Source of the DNA: Ignavibacteria bacterium
GTDB lineage: Bacteria; Bacteroidota; Ignavibacteria; Kapaibacteriales; UBA2268
Assembly: GCA_026416955.1 (NCBI GenBank)
Contig: JAOAEE010000028.1
Span: forward strand, 1-46,689
Reading direction: 5' to 3'
Length of the DNA stretch: 46,689 nt
Below are positions 37,072-46,452 of this stretch, piece by piece (the first letter of the stretch is position 1; the number at the start of each line of letters is the position of its first letter). The notes below the pieces were generated by a model. That model made no database searches and had not been told where the DNA came from. It worked only from the letters and a program-made list of their open reading frames with translations. A program made the position numbers and the translations under genes.

Positions 37072-38319
37072 ATGCTAGTAACAAAGTTAATTAGTATTTT
37101 GGGTATATTGCTAATATTTCTAATAACATACCTTATTTCGGAAAATAAAAGGAAATTTCCGTTTAGAATTGTTTTGTGGGGTTTAGTCCTTCAATTTGCT
37201 TTTGCCCTTCTTGTTCTTTATGTTCCTTTTGGGGTAGCTGCTTTTAAGTGGATGGGCGACCGTGTTGCAGAGTTTCTGGATTTCAGCAAGAAAGGAGCGG
37301 AGTTTGTTTTTGGAAATGCGAGTAAACCCGAGTTCCAAACCACTTTTGGTTACCAATTTGCGATAATTATTTCGTCGACAATAATTTTCTTTTCTGCTTT
37401 TGTTTCGATTCTATATCGATATGGTATCATTCAACGAATTGTCTATGCAATGGCTTGGGTGATGAACAAAACTATGGGGACAAGCGGGGTTGAATCTCTT
37501 TCAGCTGCCAGCAATGTTTTTCTTGGGCAAACCGAAGCTCCGCTACTAGTTCGCCACTATCTACATAATGCAACTAGGTCCGAGTTATTTTCGATTATGT
37601 GTGGGGGATTTGCAACTATTGCTGGTGGAGTAATGGCTGCATATATTCAAATGGGAATTTCTCCAGTGATTTTGATAACAGCTAGTTTAATCTCGGCCCC
37701 GGGTAGTTTAATGCTTTCGAAGATTGTAATTGAACCGAAAAGTTCTGTGAAGGACATTAGAGAGGTGAAACATATTTCTGTTCCCGAGACAAAGAATATT
37801 TTGGATGCAATAACCCAAGGTGCAAGCGATGGAATGAGGCTTGCAATTAATGTTGTTGCAATGTTAATTGCCTTTATTTCTTTAATTGCAATAGTTGATG
37901 CTGGTTTGCAACTTGTTCACAATTGGCTTCAACCAGTGGGGATTTATTTCCCGCAAAGCCTTAAAGAAATATTTGGGTATTTATTTCTCCCTTTTGCCTA
38001 TATTGTTGGGGTACCATCTAACGAAGCCCAAATTTTCGCAAGTTTACTTGGGACTAAAATTAGCATAAATGAGTTTATTGCTTATGCAGACTTAGCAAGT
38101 TTAATTCGTAATGGTGCAATTTCGCAAAGGACTATCGATTTGGCGACTTTTGCTCTTTGTGGTTTCGCAAACTTAGGTTCTATTGCAATTCAAATCGGTG
38201 GAATTGGTGCTCTCGTTCCGGAGCGCCGTACGGAAGTCGTCCAACTTGGATTTAAAGCAATGATAATCGGAGCACTTACGAATTTATTGACTGCAACTAT
38301 TGCTGGAATAATTATTTAG
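37072..38319 (+). CDS. Concentrative nucleoside transporter (CNT/NupC family)
   Basis: 415 residues with about 9-11 transmembrane segments. Family motifs are present: GQTEAPLLVRHYL (about 152-164), the ELFSIMCGGFATIAGGVMAAYI helix, and VGVPSNEAQIFASLLGTKISINEF, the second substrate- and ion-binding region. It imports nucleosides with sodium or protons across the inner membrane. deoC in the same window can use the deoxyribose part. It stands alone between convergent or divergent envelope genes. Confidence 0.94.
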   Translation: MLVTKLISILGILLIFLITYLISENKRKFPFRIVLWGLVLQFAFALLVLYVPFGVAAFKWMGDRVAEFLDFSKKGAEFVFGNASKPEFQTTFGYQFAIIISSTIIFFSAFVSILYRYGIIQRIVYAMAWVMNKTMGTSGVESLSAASNVFLGQTEAPLLVRHYLHNATRSELFSIMCGGFATIAGGVMAAYIQMGISPVILITASLISAPGSLMLSKIVIEPKSSVKDIREVKHISVPETKNILDAITQGASDGMRLAINVVAMLIAFISLIAIVDAGLQLVHNWLQPVGIYFPQSLKEIFGYLFLPFAYIVGVPSNEAQIFASLLGTKISINEFIAYADLASLIRNGAISQRTIDLATFALCGFANLGSIAIQIGGIGALVPERRTEVVQLGFKAMIIGALTNLLTATIAGIII

Positions 38320-38357
38320 ATATTTTCTAAAAGAATAAATCTAAAAAAATTCATCAA

Positions 38358-38927
38358 TTAAAGTGGGAAATGAAGTCCAAATAAAATTCCAATGAATGTA
38401 GTATTTTCACCCTCAGTAAATATTATTGTATACTTAAAAGTACCTCGGAGTTCCATTGTTGGACTAATTTTATAAGCAAAACCAACAAGGGGGACAAATC
38501 CAAATTTTGTTTCACTATCACTTTCAGAATAACCTAAATAACTAACCTTTGCAGAATTGAAAAAAAGAAAAGTTTCTGCGCCGATAAAAGGAATAAATTG
38601 CACTTGGCCAAACCTATATTGAATACCAGCATTAAATGGTATCGTGTTGAAAGTGAAATCGACACCCCCTTCTTCTTTCTTAAAAGACCAATAACCTATT
38701 GTACCAGTAAGGAGCAAATCACTTTGAAGGAAATAAGAAAAGACTCCATTTAGTCCATATCCAGTATTTACAACGTCGCCAAAGTCCCCTGTAGGAATAC
38801 CTAAACCTATTTCTGCACCTAACATAATTGGTGAATATTGAACTTTTTTTCCTCGCTGAGCAAATGAATAAAACGAAGTCGAGATAAGAAATAGAACAAA
38901 AATTGCGAAGAACAGAGCTTTTTTCAT
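38358..38927 (-). CDS. Small outer-membrane beta-barrel protein
   Basis: 189 residues with a signal peptide (residues 1-24, ending SFAQ). The rest is alternating short strands with Gly and aromatic residues (GAEIGLGIPTGDFGDVVNTGYG, LFGLHFPL at the end), typical of eight-stranded OmpW/OmpX-type porin-like barrels. The ending in a hydrophobic strand with a final Leu fits BAM recognition. ATG at 38927 has AGGAGG. It is the third gene of a minus-strand operon with the vWA and OmpA genes (37-base gap). Confidence 0.8.
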   Translation of the reverse strand: MKKALFFAIFVLFLISTSFYSFAQRGKKVQYSPIMLGAEIGLGIPTGDFGDVVNTGYGLNGVFSYFLQSDLLLTGTIGYWSFKKEEGGVDFTFNTIPFNAGIQYRFGQVQFIPFIGAETFLFFNSAKVSYLGYSESDSETKFGFVPLVGFAYKISPTMELRGTFKYTIIFTEGENTTFIGILFGLHFPL

Positions 38928-38964
38928 AAAACCTCCTAAATTGTTTAGAAAATTAAATAAAGTA

Positions 38965-41900
38965 TTACTTTAACCACAGAAATTTCTGGGTTCTAATTGA
39001 TGTAGGTCCTTCTATACGAAGGATGAAAACTCCTTCTCCAAAATTATTAATAAATATTGGGATATTCTGTTCTTCATTGCCTTCGACAGCAATATCCAAT
39101 GAAATCAAGGAATTACCTAAAAAGTCCGAAATAACAACTCTGTGCAAACCTAATTCAATGGGTGAAAATCTTAAGTTTATTAAATTATTTTTTGGTTCTG
39201 TAAGAATTGAGATAACAGTTTTTGGATTGGGTTCGAATAAACGAAGTCCACCACTTTCGCAAATATTTTTTAAAGTTAGTTTTCCAGGTTTTTCAATGAA
39301 GTTTACGAAGCCTTTTGCGGTTTTAGTGTTTTGGATAATAATGTCAGTCCAAGGGCTATTCCCTAATTTTGCTTTGAATAACAGTAAAGCTATTGCTGAA
39401 TCGTTACCTATTGGTTGGACTGGTAAGTTATCTATTTTAATTGTATTTGTGTTGTTAGTGATATCGAGAGAACCTTTTGGGGTTGAACCGATTGGTTCCA
39501 TAAGGCTGTAGTTAAAACTGAGTTCAGTTGAAATGCTTGTATGGAAATTTGTAATGTTTTTTGGTTTTTTCAAATAGATAGGTAGCTGAAATTCATCACC
39601 AGTATTTGCTTGGATGTTACCAACAGAAATTTCAGCAGAAGAGGGCAATACTTCGAACAAACCGTCTTCCTCTGTAAAAGCAATATATCCGTCTATTGTT
39701 TGCGAAGAATTAACATCCAAGGTTGTTTGTAAAACTCCTGTGTTAAGAACTTCAAACTTAACTTCGATAAGTTTTGTAGTTGTTGGGGTGAAGGGAATGT
39801 TATCCAATAGTATAGAATTTGTACCAAGAGTGGAAGAGACATTTGGGTTGGTCCCAATAAATTTTAGGACATTTTGGTCGAAATTTATTTTTGTTCGAAC
39901 TTTTGTTGTTCCAGATTTATCCAGCATTACCGCATTTTTTATAAGAATTGGTATTGTAACAATTTCACCAATCAAGCCTTGATGCTTTTCGATTGCGATT
40001 GTTGCGCGAGAAGCTATTGGGTTGCTTGTAAAAAGTAAAGAATCGGAAAAGTTGCAAGGAGTACCGAGTAAACGTAAATATGCATTTAAAGCATTGGAAC
40101 TTTGGGGGTTAAATCTGATGTAAATTTGAATAGAAGACATCGGAGCGATTGTCCAAGGCAAATTTGGTGACAGAATTACAAGTTGTGGGTCAGAGAAACT
40201 TGCACTGTTGACTATTAATTGGCGATTGGTAATATTTTTGATTTGGATTGAGGTATCCTTTGGAACACCAACAACCCCAGATATAGGAATTGGTTGCTTG
40301 TCTATTTTAGGTTCAAGTATTATCGCCTTTAATTGTATTTTTTTTGTAAAATTACAGTGAGTATCGGAAAAAGTAACATCGGTTGTATAATTACCTTCAC
40401 TTGAAGATTTTACAAAAACTTTAACAATTGTTGATGAACCTTTTGGAATGTAAATTGGGGTGGCTTGTAAAATAGAAAATGGTTGGTTAATAACAGAAGA
40501 TATGCTGATATCAACATTTCCAGTATTTCGAATTTCTAAATCGAAGGTTTTTTCTTCGTTAAGACAAACAAAACCAAAATCGTATGAATCGAGATTAGTG
40601 GTAAAAGAATAATCAGCATTAAACACTGTAATTGGAATATTCAATACCGGATTGTTTTTAGCATTACTGGTAATTACCAAAGTAGCTGAAAGATTACCCT
40701 TTGTCGATGGATTGCATCGTATCGTCAAAGAGTATTGCCCGTCTGGAGGAATTGAAACTTGACCGGGATTTGAAGGTACAAAAGAAAATCCACTTGAATT
40801 TTGGCCGGTTATTTCGAATTTAGAAATTTCAAGATTTAAAGCACCTGTATTCTTAATTACAATTGTAGTGTCGTAAATTGGTTTCTTACAATCTAAATCT
40901 GGGAATGTTAGTGTAGAAAGAGTAACAATTTCTGGGAAACCACTTCCATTTCCAAAGATACGAGATTCAAATCTGCCTTTTTGAGTGTCGAAAATAAGTT
41001 TACTTTCGCGATTTGTAGCATCTCCCGGAGTAAAAGAGATGTCAAATTTCAAGCAAGAAAGAGGTTGGACTGTAATATTTGTTGTTCCCCCAAGAATTCT
41101 AAAATCTGATTCATTACCACCAGATATTCGAACGGAATAAATTGTAATAGGTTCATTCCAATTGTTACAGAAAATAGTTTGTTGTGGAATTGTTTTGGGT
41201 TGGCCAACAACACCAGAACCACAATCCACATCAACAGCATAAATCCAACCAGTATTTACAGTTGCCTCATTCCCATCGCAAGCAGAACTTACAAAGTTAA
41301 AGTTGAAAGAGTGGAAGAGTGAATCTTGAAAAGGAGAAATTGATAATTTAATAGTACGGGTTGAATCTTTATCCAATTTGAAAGGAGGTGGGGAACCACC
41401 CCAATCGGTAACAGTGATGTTGTTGAATGGTGAAGAAACTCCGGGTGGGTCGACCAAGACAAAATTATTCCTTGCTTTTAAAGTAATAATCTTTTCATAA
41501 GGGCTAATTTGGTTGTAAAAGTTTATTGTTCTATCAGCCACATCTAAGGAAGGAAGATAAATCTTTGGAATTTTGTATGTAAATGTGTCAGTAACTGAGA
41601 GAGGTTTGTATACAACTTGTACGTTGCCACCATTACAATCGGAGATGAATCTAATTCTACATGGAGCGGGTGGCCCAATTGTTCCTATTGTATTTAGAAT
41701 GTTAGAATATAGATTATTTAACTCTTCTTGATTTGGAACCGATTGGTATGCTTGTCCGTAAGGAGTTCCGGTGCAAATTGAATTCAATTCAGGTGGAACT
41801 GGAAATCCAAGTGTAATTGCATATATCGTAACATTGTATTTCTTTGCTGAGTCTAAAATCTCACTTACCCAAATATTAACCCTACTTGGCGGAGGCGAAG

Positions 41901-42525
41901 CTCGTCCTTCGTGTTTGCCATCGGTAAGGAAAATAATAACTGGTTTGTATTTTGCTTTTCTTGCTACAAGGAGTGCACCGGGGCGCCCAGTCCAACTATA
42001 CAAAAAAGCGGCGTTGTAGTCTGTTCCGGCTCTTGGATTTAGTAGAAATGTATCGAGGCCTTTATTTAGCCACCACTTACTGTTTGTAAAGTCGCGAATC
42101 AATTCGTTTTCATAGTCGAAAAGGGTAATAGCTGCTTCCCAACGCGTACTGTCTTTCGGTAAGGATTGAATAGCATTTCGGGCGGCTTCTCGAACAACAT
42201 CCATTTTTGTCTTTCCCGGTATCGTACTAGGTTCCGACATTGAATATGAAATATCTATTGTTAATATTAACGAGAACTTAGTTTGTCCAACCGGAGGACA
42301 ACTAACACTTTGTATTGCTCTTGAAATAGAGTTTTCGAGCACTTGCATATCGTTGACAGAGTAATTACGGACCTCGTTTCCATCTTTATCCCATACTTTA
42401 AATTCCAGCATAATTGTAGGATAAGTTTCGGGAAATACATCAGAAATTTCCAATCTTTGTGCTTTTAATTCAATTATTAAAAGGAATACTAAGATTGGAA
42501 TAACAATAATGTAAAATCTATTCAT
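38965..42525 (-). CDS. von Willebrand factor A, ASH-type and cohesin-like domain protein with T9SS sorting domain
   Basis: 1186 residues from the ATG at 42525 (GGAGG 4 bases upstream; an upstream ATG at 42549 lacks a site). Signal peptide about 1-22. The vWA domain (about 80-285) has the metal site DISYSMS (D91) and FLTDGKH. About four or five ASH/choice-of-anchor repeats follow (NTGNVDISISSV, NTGALNLEISKFEIT), then two cohesin-like domains (about 830-960 and 965-1090). The last 90 residues are a T9SS sorting domain ending RTQKFLWLK. It is probably a surface protein holding or sensing partners through the vWA metal site. It lies 33 bases after the OmpA paralogue. Confidence 0.88.
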   Translation of the reverse strand: MNRFYIIVIPILVFLLIIELKAQRLEISDVFPETYPTIMLEFKVWDKDGNEVRNYSVNDMQVLENSISRAIQSVSCPPVGQTKFSLILTIDISYSMSEPSTIPGKTKMDVVREAARNAIQSLPKDSTRWEAAITLFDYENELIRDFTNSKWWLNKGLDTFLLNPRAGTDYNAAFLYSWTGRPGALLVARKAKYKPVIIFLTDGKHEGRASPPPSRVNIWVSEILDSAKKYNVTIYAITLGFPVPPELNSICTGTPYGQAYQSVPNQEELNNLYSNILNTIGTIGPPAPCRIRFISDCNGGNVQVVYKPLSVTDTFTYKIPKIYLPSLDVADRTINFYNQISPYEKIITLKARNNFVLVDPPGVSSPFNNITVTDWGGSPPPFKLDKDSTRTIKLSISPFQDSLFHSFNFNFVSSACDGNEATVNTGWIYAVDVDCGSGVVGQPKTIPQQTIFCNNWNEPITIYSVRISGGNESDFRILGGTTNITVQPLSCLKFDISFTPGDATNRESKLIFDTQKGRFESRIFGNGSGFPEIVTLSTLTFPDLDCKKPIYDTTIVIKNTGALNLEISKFEITGQNSSGFSFVPSNPGQVSIPPDGQYSLTIRCNPSTKGNLSATLVITSNAKNNPVLNIPITVFNADYSFTTNLDSYDFGFVCLNEEKTFDLEIRNTGNVDISISSVINQPFSILQATPIYIPKGSSTIVKVFVKSSSEGNYTTDVTFSDTHCNFTKKIQLKAIILEPKIDKQPIPISGVVGVPKDTSIQIKNITNRQLIVNSASFSDPQLVILSPNLPWTIAPMSSIQIYIRFNPQSSNALNAYLRLLGTPCNFSDSLLFTSNPIASRATIAIEKHQGLIGEIVTIPILIKNAVMLDKSGTTKVRTKINFDQNVLKFIGTNPNVSSTLGTNSILLDNIPFTPTTTKLIEVKFEVLNTGVLQTTLDVNSSQTIDGYIAFTEEDGLFEVLPSSAEISVGNIQANTGDEFQLPIYLKKPKNITNFHTSISTELSFNYSLMEPIGSTPKGSLDITNNTNTIKIDNLPVQPIGNDSAIALLLFKAKLGNSPWTDIIIQNTKTAKGFVNFIEKPGKLTLKNICESGGLRLFEPNPKTVISILTEPKNNLINLRFSPIELGLHRVVISDFLGNSLISLDIAVEGNEEQNIPIFINNFGEGVFILRIEGPTSIRTQKFLWLK

Positions 42526-42558
42526 ACTACCTCCACAAAATCTTATCAAATAACAAAA

Positions 42559-44589
42559 TTATTCAATTGGAGTTACAATTTCGATGTTAACAGTTCTGCA
42601 ATAGAATCTTCCTTCTGGCAAACTGTTATCGTAAAGTAAACGAGTCTCGCCCAAACCTTTTGCAAATCTGGGGTCAACACCAAGTACTTTTGCAGTCTCA
42701 AGTGCTCTTTTAGTTGAAAGTTCCAGATTTGATTGCTCGCTTCCAATTCTATCGGTAAAACCTTCGATTTTTACAGTTGAATTGGGTTTAATTCTTTTCT
42801 TTGCTATTTCTGCAATTTTTAAGTTATCGCCAGTTACTTCGGATTGACCAAAACCAAACAAAATTAAACTGAATCTATCGATTTGCTTGTCGGCAACTTG
42901 CTCGATTATCTTCTTTTCAATTGTCATTACCTCTACGGGAAGTTCAAGTGTTTGTGATTCCCATTTCTTGTTGTCCTTGTCATACACAATTAGTTTATAT
43001 TTCAAAGCTTCATCTAATTTAGGTACATTCTGTTGTTCATATGCTACGTTCCATTCAATAACTTTGGGTATGTCGCCTTTCCCTTCGAATACTTTTACAA
43101 CTCCTTGGCTTTGTGAAGTAACCAATTGCCATCTATCGATTCCGATTTGAGTTTTGACTTCGGGTTTGAACCTAAAAGTTGGTGGGTTAACTTCTCTTAG
43201 AGTATCTTCAACCACTAAAGGTTCGAAGATTTGAGGGATGTTTGCTATTATTTCTACTCTGCGATTTTCTTGTATTCCATCAGGGTCATTAGGATTCGAA
43301 GGGTTGTCGGGCAAGTTTTTTGCAACTATTTTTATTCGTTCTGGTTCAATTTTCCAAGTATTAACAAAATAGTTTTTTACCGTTTCTGCGCGCTTTCGCG
43401 AAAGTTCAATATTCCCTTTTTCTACTCCTTGGTCTGAATTGTAACCAACTATCGTAAGTTCAGCTTGGGGGAATTGCTTTACTCTTCGTCCAATGATGTT
43501 TAAAATGTTATAGTAAATATCTAAAGTTGACAAGCCATACAACTTTTTTATGGTAAACTCTCGTGTTTCGTTTTCTGAAATTAGTTTGTATCGCTTTGGT
43601 ATTTCGCTCGAATTTTCCTCAAAAAATATATAACCCAAAAGTGGGTGCATCTTAGTGGATAAGAATTCTTCGATTTTGAGTAATGTTACGGGCCTTTCGT
43701 TGCCTTTTTCGTCTAAACTAACTGCAACAATAGTTGCCTCGAGTGATGGAGAAATAGGTGGTTCTGGTAATTCAGCAAGTGGTGGGGTAATTGGTGGTGG
43801 AACTGGTGGCTTTACAACTTTTACTTTTCGGGGAGAAAATATTACAGATAGTCCACCAGAAAATGAATATGATTTCCATTCGTGGTTTTTGGCTATCTCG
43901 TTAAATCTCGCTTTGATTGAGAGATTTGGTACTAAAAACAAAGTATTTGTTTCATTCATTGGCAAATAATAACTTGCACCTAAACCTAAACCGAACAAAA
44001 TTTTGTTTATGTTTGGTATTTCGCCTTTGGTATGATTTCTAATTCTTGTTTTTTCAATAGCAAAAACACCATAAGAAGGATTGACTATTTCTTCCTTTTG
44101 CTCAAATTCGTTTTTAATTATTAAACTTATTGAAGGTCCGAAAGAAATTCTTAATTGGGGATTTAAACGATAGGAAAGTAAAAGGTCAGCAGATATTCCA
44201 TTGAGTGTAGTTTTAACGGAATGTTCAAATTCACCCCAAACTCCTTCTTGACCTTGGGTCGAAAAATATTCTTTTTCGGTTTTCTTTAAAGTTGCACTTA
44301 GGTTTTCTAGCCCTCCACGAACAATTATGGATATTTGTTCCCCAAAAGGAATTGATAGGGAAGGTCCAATCGAGTAGTTAAAACCTAGTCCAGTTTCGAA
44401 CCTCGGACAACAACTTGGTATATTTGGGAAGTCAATTCCTTTGAAATTTGCTGTGTGGTAATTCAATCCGAAATTTAGACCAAGTCCATATGAAAGCCTA
44501 TTTGACCAAGGTAAATCGACGTACTCAACTGAAAAAAGAGTAGAAAGTATTAAAGGAAATAATAAAATTGAAATATAAATTTTTTTCAT
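42559..44589 (-). CDS. Outer membrane protein with N-terminal barrel-like region and two OmpA domains (paralogue of 34711-36912)
   Basis: 676 residues from the ATG at 44589 (GGGGAG upstream; an ATG 21 bases earlier lacks a site). Signal peptide about 1-20. The N-terminal part shares with its paralogue the double Cys in NIPSCCPRF (C60-C61) and a GVFAIEKTRIRNHTKGEIP-type segment. A Pro-rich linker (PPVPPPITPPL) and two OmpA-like domains follow: GYNSDQGVEKGNIELSRKRA with ENRRV, and GFTDRIGSEQSNLELSTKRA. The first lacks the usual Thr-Asp at the motif start. It leads an operon with the vWA T9SS protein and a small barrel. Confidence 0.88.
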   Translation of the reverse strand: MKKIYISILLFPLILSTLFSVEYVDLPWSNRLSYGLGLNFGLNYHTANFKGIDFPNIPSCCPRFETGLGFNYSIGPSLSIPFGEQISIIVRGGLENLSATLKKTEKEYFSTQGQEGVWGEFEHSVKTTLNGISADLLLSYRLNPQLRISFGPSISLIIKNEFEQKEEIVNPSYGVFAIEKTRIRNHTKGEIPNINKILFGLGLGASYYLPMNETNTLFLVPNLSIKARFNEIAKNHEWKSYSFSGGLSVIFSPRKVKVVKPPVPPPITPPLAELPEPPISPSLEATIVAVSLDEKGNERPVTLLKIEEFLSTKMHPLLGYIFFEENSSEIPKRYKLISENETREFTIKKLYGLSTLDIYYNILNIIGRRVKQFPQAELTIVGYNSDQGVEKGNIELSRKRAETVKNYFVNTWKIEPERIKIVAKNLPDNPSNPNDPDGIQENRRVEIIANIPQIFEPLVVEDTLREVNPPTFRFKPEVKTQIGIDRWQLVTSQSQGVVKVFEGKGDIPKVIEWNVAYEQQNVPKLDEALKYKLIVYDKDNKKWESQTLELPVEVMTIEKKIIEQVADKQIDRFSLILFGFGQSEVTGDNLKIAEIAKKRIKPNSTVKIEGFTDRIGSEQSNLELSTKRALETAKVLGVDPRFAKGLGETRLLYDNSLPEGRFYCRTVNIEIVTPIE

Positions 44590-44711
44590 AAAATTGCTCC
44601 CCAATAGCAATTTTTAAATTTTACCAAGAATATCATTATCATATCAAAATCAAAAAGAAAATTACAAAAAAAACATTTACAAATCAAAAAATCTTTTCAA
44701 ACTATATTAAT

Positions 44712-44719
44712 TAATTTTG
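44712..44719 (+). promoter_or_regulatory. Putative -7 promoter element (TAATTTTG) for the arsR operon
   Basis: TAATTTTG, 20 bases before the ATG at 44740. A repressor of this type normally binds at or near its own promoter; no clear operator palindrome could be seen. Confidence 0.55.
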
Positions 44720-44739
44720 TTATTTAACTAAATGACAAA

Positions 44740-45132
44740 ATGAAAAAATTAGTAAAACTACTCAAAGCGCTTTCAGATTTTCAAAGACTCAGAATTTTAT
44801 TTTTGCTTTATCATAAAGAACTTTGTGTATGCGAAATAAACAAAATTATAGGCTTTACTCCAGCCACTATTTCCCAACATTTGTCGATTCTAACGGACGT
44901 TGGGATACTTAAGCCCAAAAAAATTAAAAGATGGGTGTTTTACAAAATAGATTGGAACAATTTCGACCAGGATTTAAAGCAGATTCTAATGACTATTTTT
45001 AGAAATCTCAAGGGAGACCCCGAAATTATTCGAGATATTGAAAATCTGAATATTATAGGGAAGAATAAATTACTCAACCAAGTTATTGTTAACGATAAAA
45101 GTATGAAGGAAAAAAATTATGAGAGTAAATAA
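44740..45132 (+). CDS. ArsR/SmtB family metalloregulator
   Basis: 130 residues with the winged-helix fold of the family: ALSDFQRLRILFLLYHKELCVCEI, then recognition helix TPATISQHLSILTDVGI. The CVC metal-binding pair (C29, C31) in helix alpha3 is the arsenite/antimonite site of ArsR. It represses the operon and lets go on metalloid binding. The permease start codon overlaps its end by 14 bases. Confidence 0.93.
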   Translation: MKKLVKLLKALSDFQRLRILFLLYHKELCVCEINKIIGFTPATISQHLSILTDVGILKPKKIKRWVFYKIDWNNFDQDLKQILMTIFRNLKGDPEIIRDIENLNIIGKNKLLNQVIVNDKSMKEKNYESK

Positions 45133-46414
45133 AGAAATCCAAACGCTCCTTCTTTTTATACTCATTTTCATTTTGTTTTACTTTCTTCCAGTTGGGTATT
45201 CAAAGTTTGACAAAGCTGTTTTCGAAGCCTTTGAATTAACTAAATGGTATGCTCGGGAGCACGTATTGTTTTGTTTAATTCCAGCATTTTTTATCGCTGG
45301 TGCAATTAGTGTGTTTGTCAAACAAGAATCAGTTTTAAGGTATCTTGGAAGTGGTTCTAACAAGATTCTATCCTATGGAGTTGCATCTATTTCTGGGGCA
45401 ATACTTGCGGTTTGTTCTTGCACTGTTCTTCCATTATTTGCTGGAATATATAACCAAGGTGCTGGAATTGGACCGGCAAGTACTTTTCTTTACTCGGGTC
45501 CAGCAATCAATGTCTTGGCCATTATTTTAAGTGCAAAAATTCTTGGGCTCGACATTGGTTTTGCAAGGGCAATTTTTGCAATCTTGTTTAGCATAATAAT
45601 TGGTTTGCTAATGCAATATTTTTTTAGTAAAAGCGATACGGAAAGATTGAACAATATTGTTTCTCCTAAAGGAGCAAAAAATCACCGAAAGTTGTGGCAA
45701 GATATCGTTTATTTTGTGACGATGGTTGCAATCCTGGTTTTTGCAAATTGGGGGAACCCATCGTCGGAAGATAATGTTCTTTATTGGATTTTTATTAATA
45801 AGTGGATTTTAACTACTTTCTTTTCAATTATCCTCGCATTAATTTTAATCTTTTGGTTTAAGGCAAAATGGCAAATAATAATACTTTCATCTTTACTTGT
45901 TTTATCAGTAGAAATACTTTTTGCAAATGTTACTTTATCCTTTTTAGTTGGTTTGATTGGTTTTATTTTTTCTCTTTTATGGGGAAGTGAAGAACTTAAA
46001 GATTGGCTCTGGAGTACTTGGGAATTTAGCAAGCAAATTCTTCCACTTCTTTTTGTAGGAGTGTTGTTATCTGGCTTTGCTCTTGGAAGACCGGGAAGCG
46101 AAGGAATAATCCCCAGCGAGTGGGTTTCTATGCTGTTAGGAGGAAATTCTTTGCTTGCAAATTTTTTTGCTTCTGTTATTGGAACTTTTATGTATTTTGC
46201 TACTCTAACGGAAGTTCCAATTGTTCAAGGGCTGCTTGGTAGTGGTATGGGTAAGGGTCCGGCCCTTGCTCTTTTGCTTTCAGGTCCTGCCTTATCATTG
46301 CCTAGTATTCTTGTTATAAATAGGATTCTTGGATTTAAGAAAACATTAGTTTTTGTCGTTTTGGTAATAATTTTCTCAACTTTGATAGGTTTTGTTTTTG
46401 GTTCTTTTTTCTAA
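45119..46414 (+). CDS. DUF318/ArsP-like permease
   Basis: 431 residues, about 8-10 transmembrane helices, with two similar halves. The motif VCSCTVLPLFAGIYNQGAGIGPASTFLYSGPAINVLAI (about residues 98-135) is the signature of the family; C99 and C101 are the Cys pair implicated in metalloid handling in ArsP. The second half repeats GKGPALALLLSGPALSLPSILV. Members export trivalent organoarsenicals or have unknown cargo. Coupled to the ArsR gene, arsenic-related export is likely. A CxxC protein follows 38 bases downstream. Confidence 0.85.
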   Translation: MRVNKEIQTLLLFILIFILFYFLPVGYSKFDKAVFEAFELTKWYAREHVLFCLIPAFFIAGAISVFVKQESVLRYLGSGSNKILSYGVASISGAILAVCSCTVLPLFAGIYNQGAGIGPASTFLYSGPAINVLAIILSAKILGLDIGFARAIFAILFSIIIGLLMQYFFSKSDTERLNNIVSPKGAKNHRKLWQDIVYFVTMVAILVFANWGNPSSEDNVLYWIFINKWILTTFFSIILALILIFWFKAKWQIIILSSLLVLSVEILFANVTLSFLVGLIGFIFSLLWGSEELKDWLWSTWEFSKQILPLLFVGVLLSGFALGRPGSEGIIPSEWVSMLLGGNSLLANFFASVIGTFMYFATLTEVPIVQGLLGSGMGKGPALALLLSGPALSLPSILVINRILGFKKTLVFVVLVIIFSTLIGFVFGSFF

Positions 46415-46452
46415 CTTAATAATTATTGATAAGTTGATTTTTTGAGGTAGAT

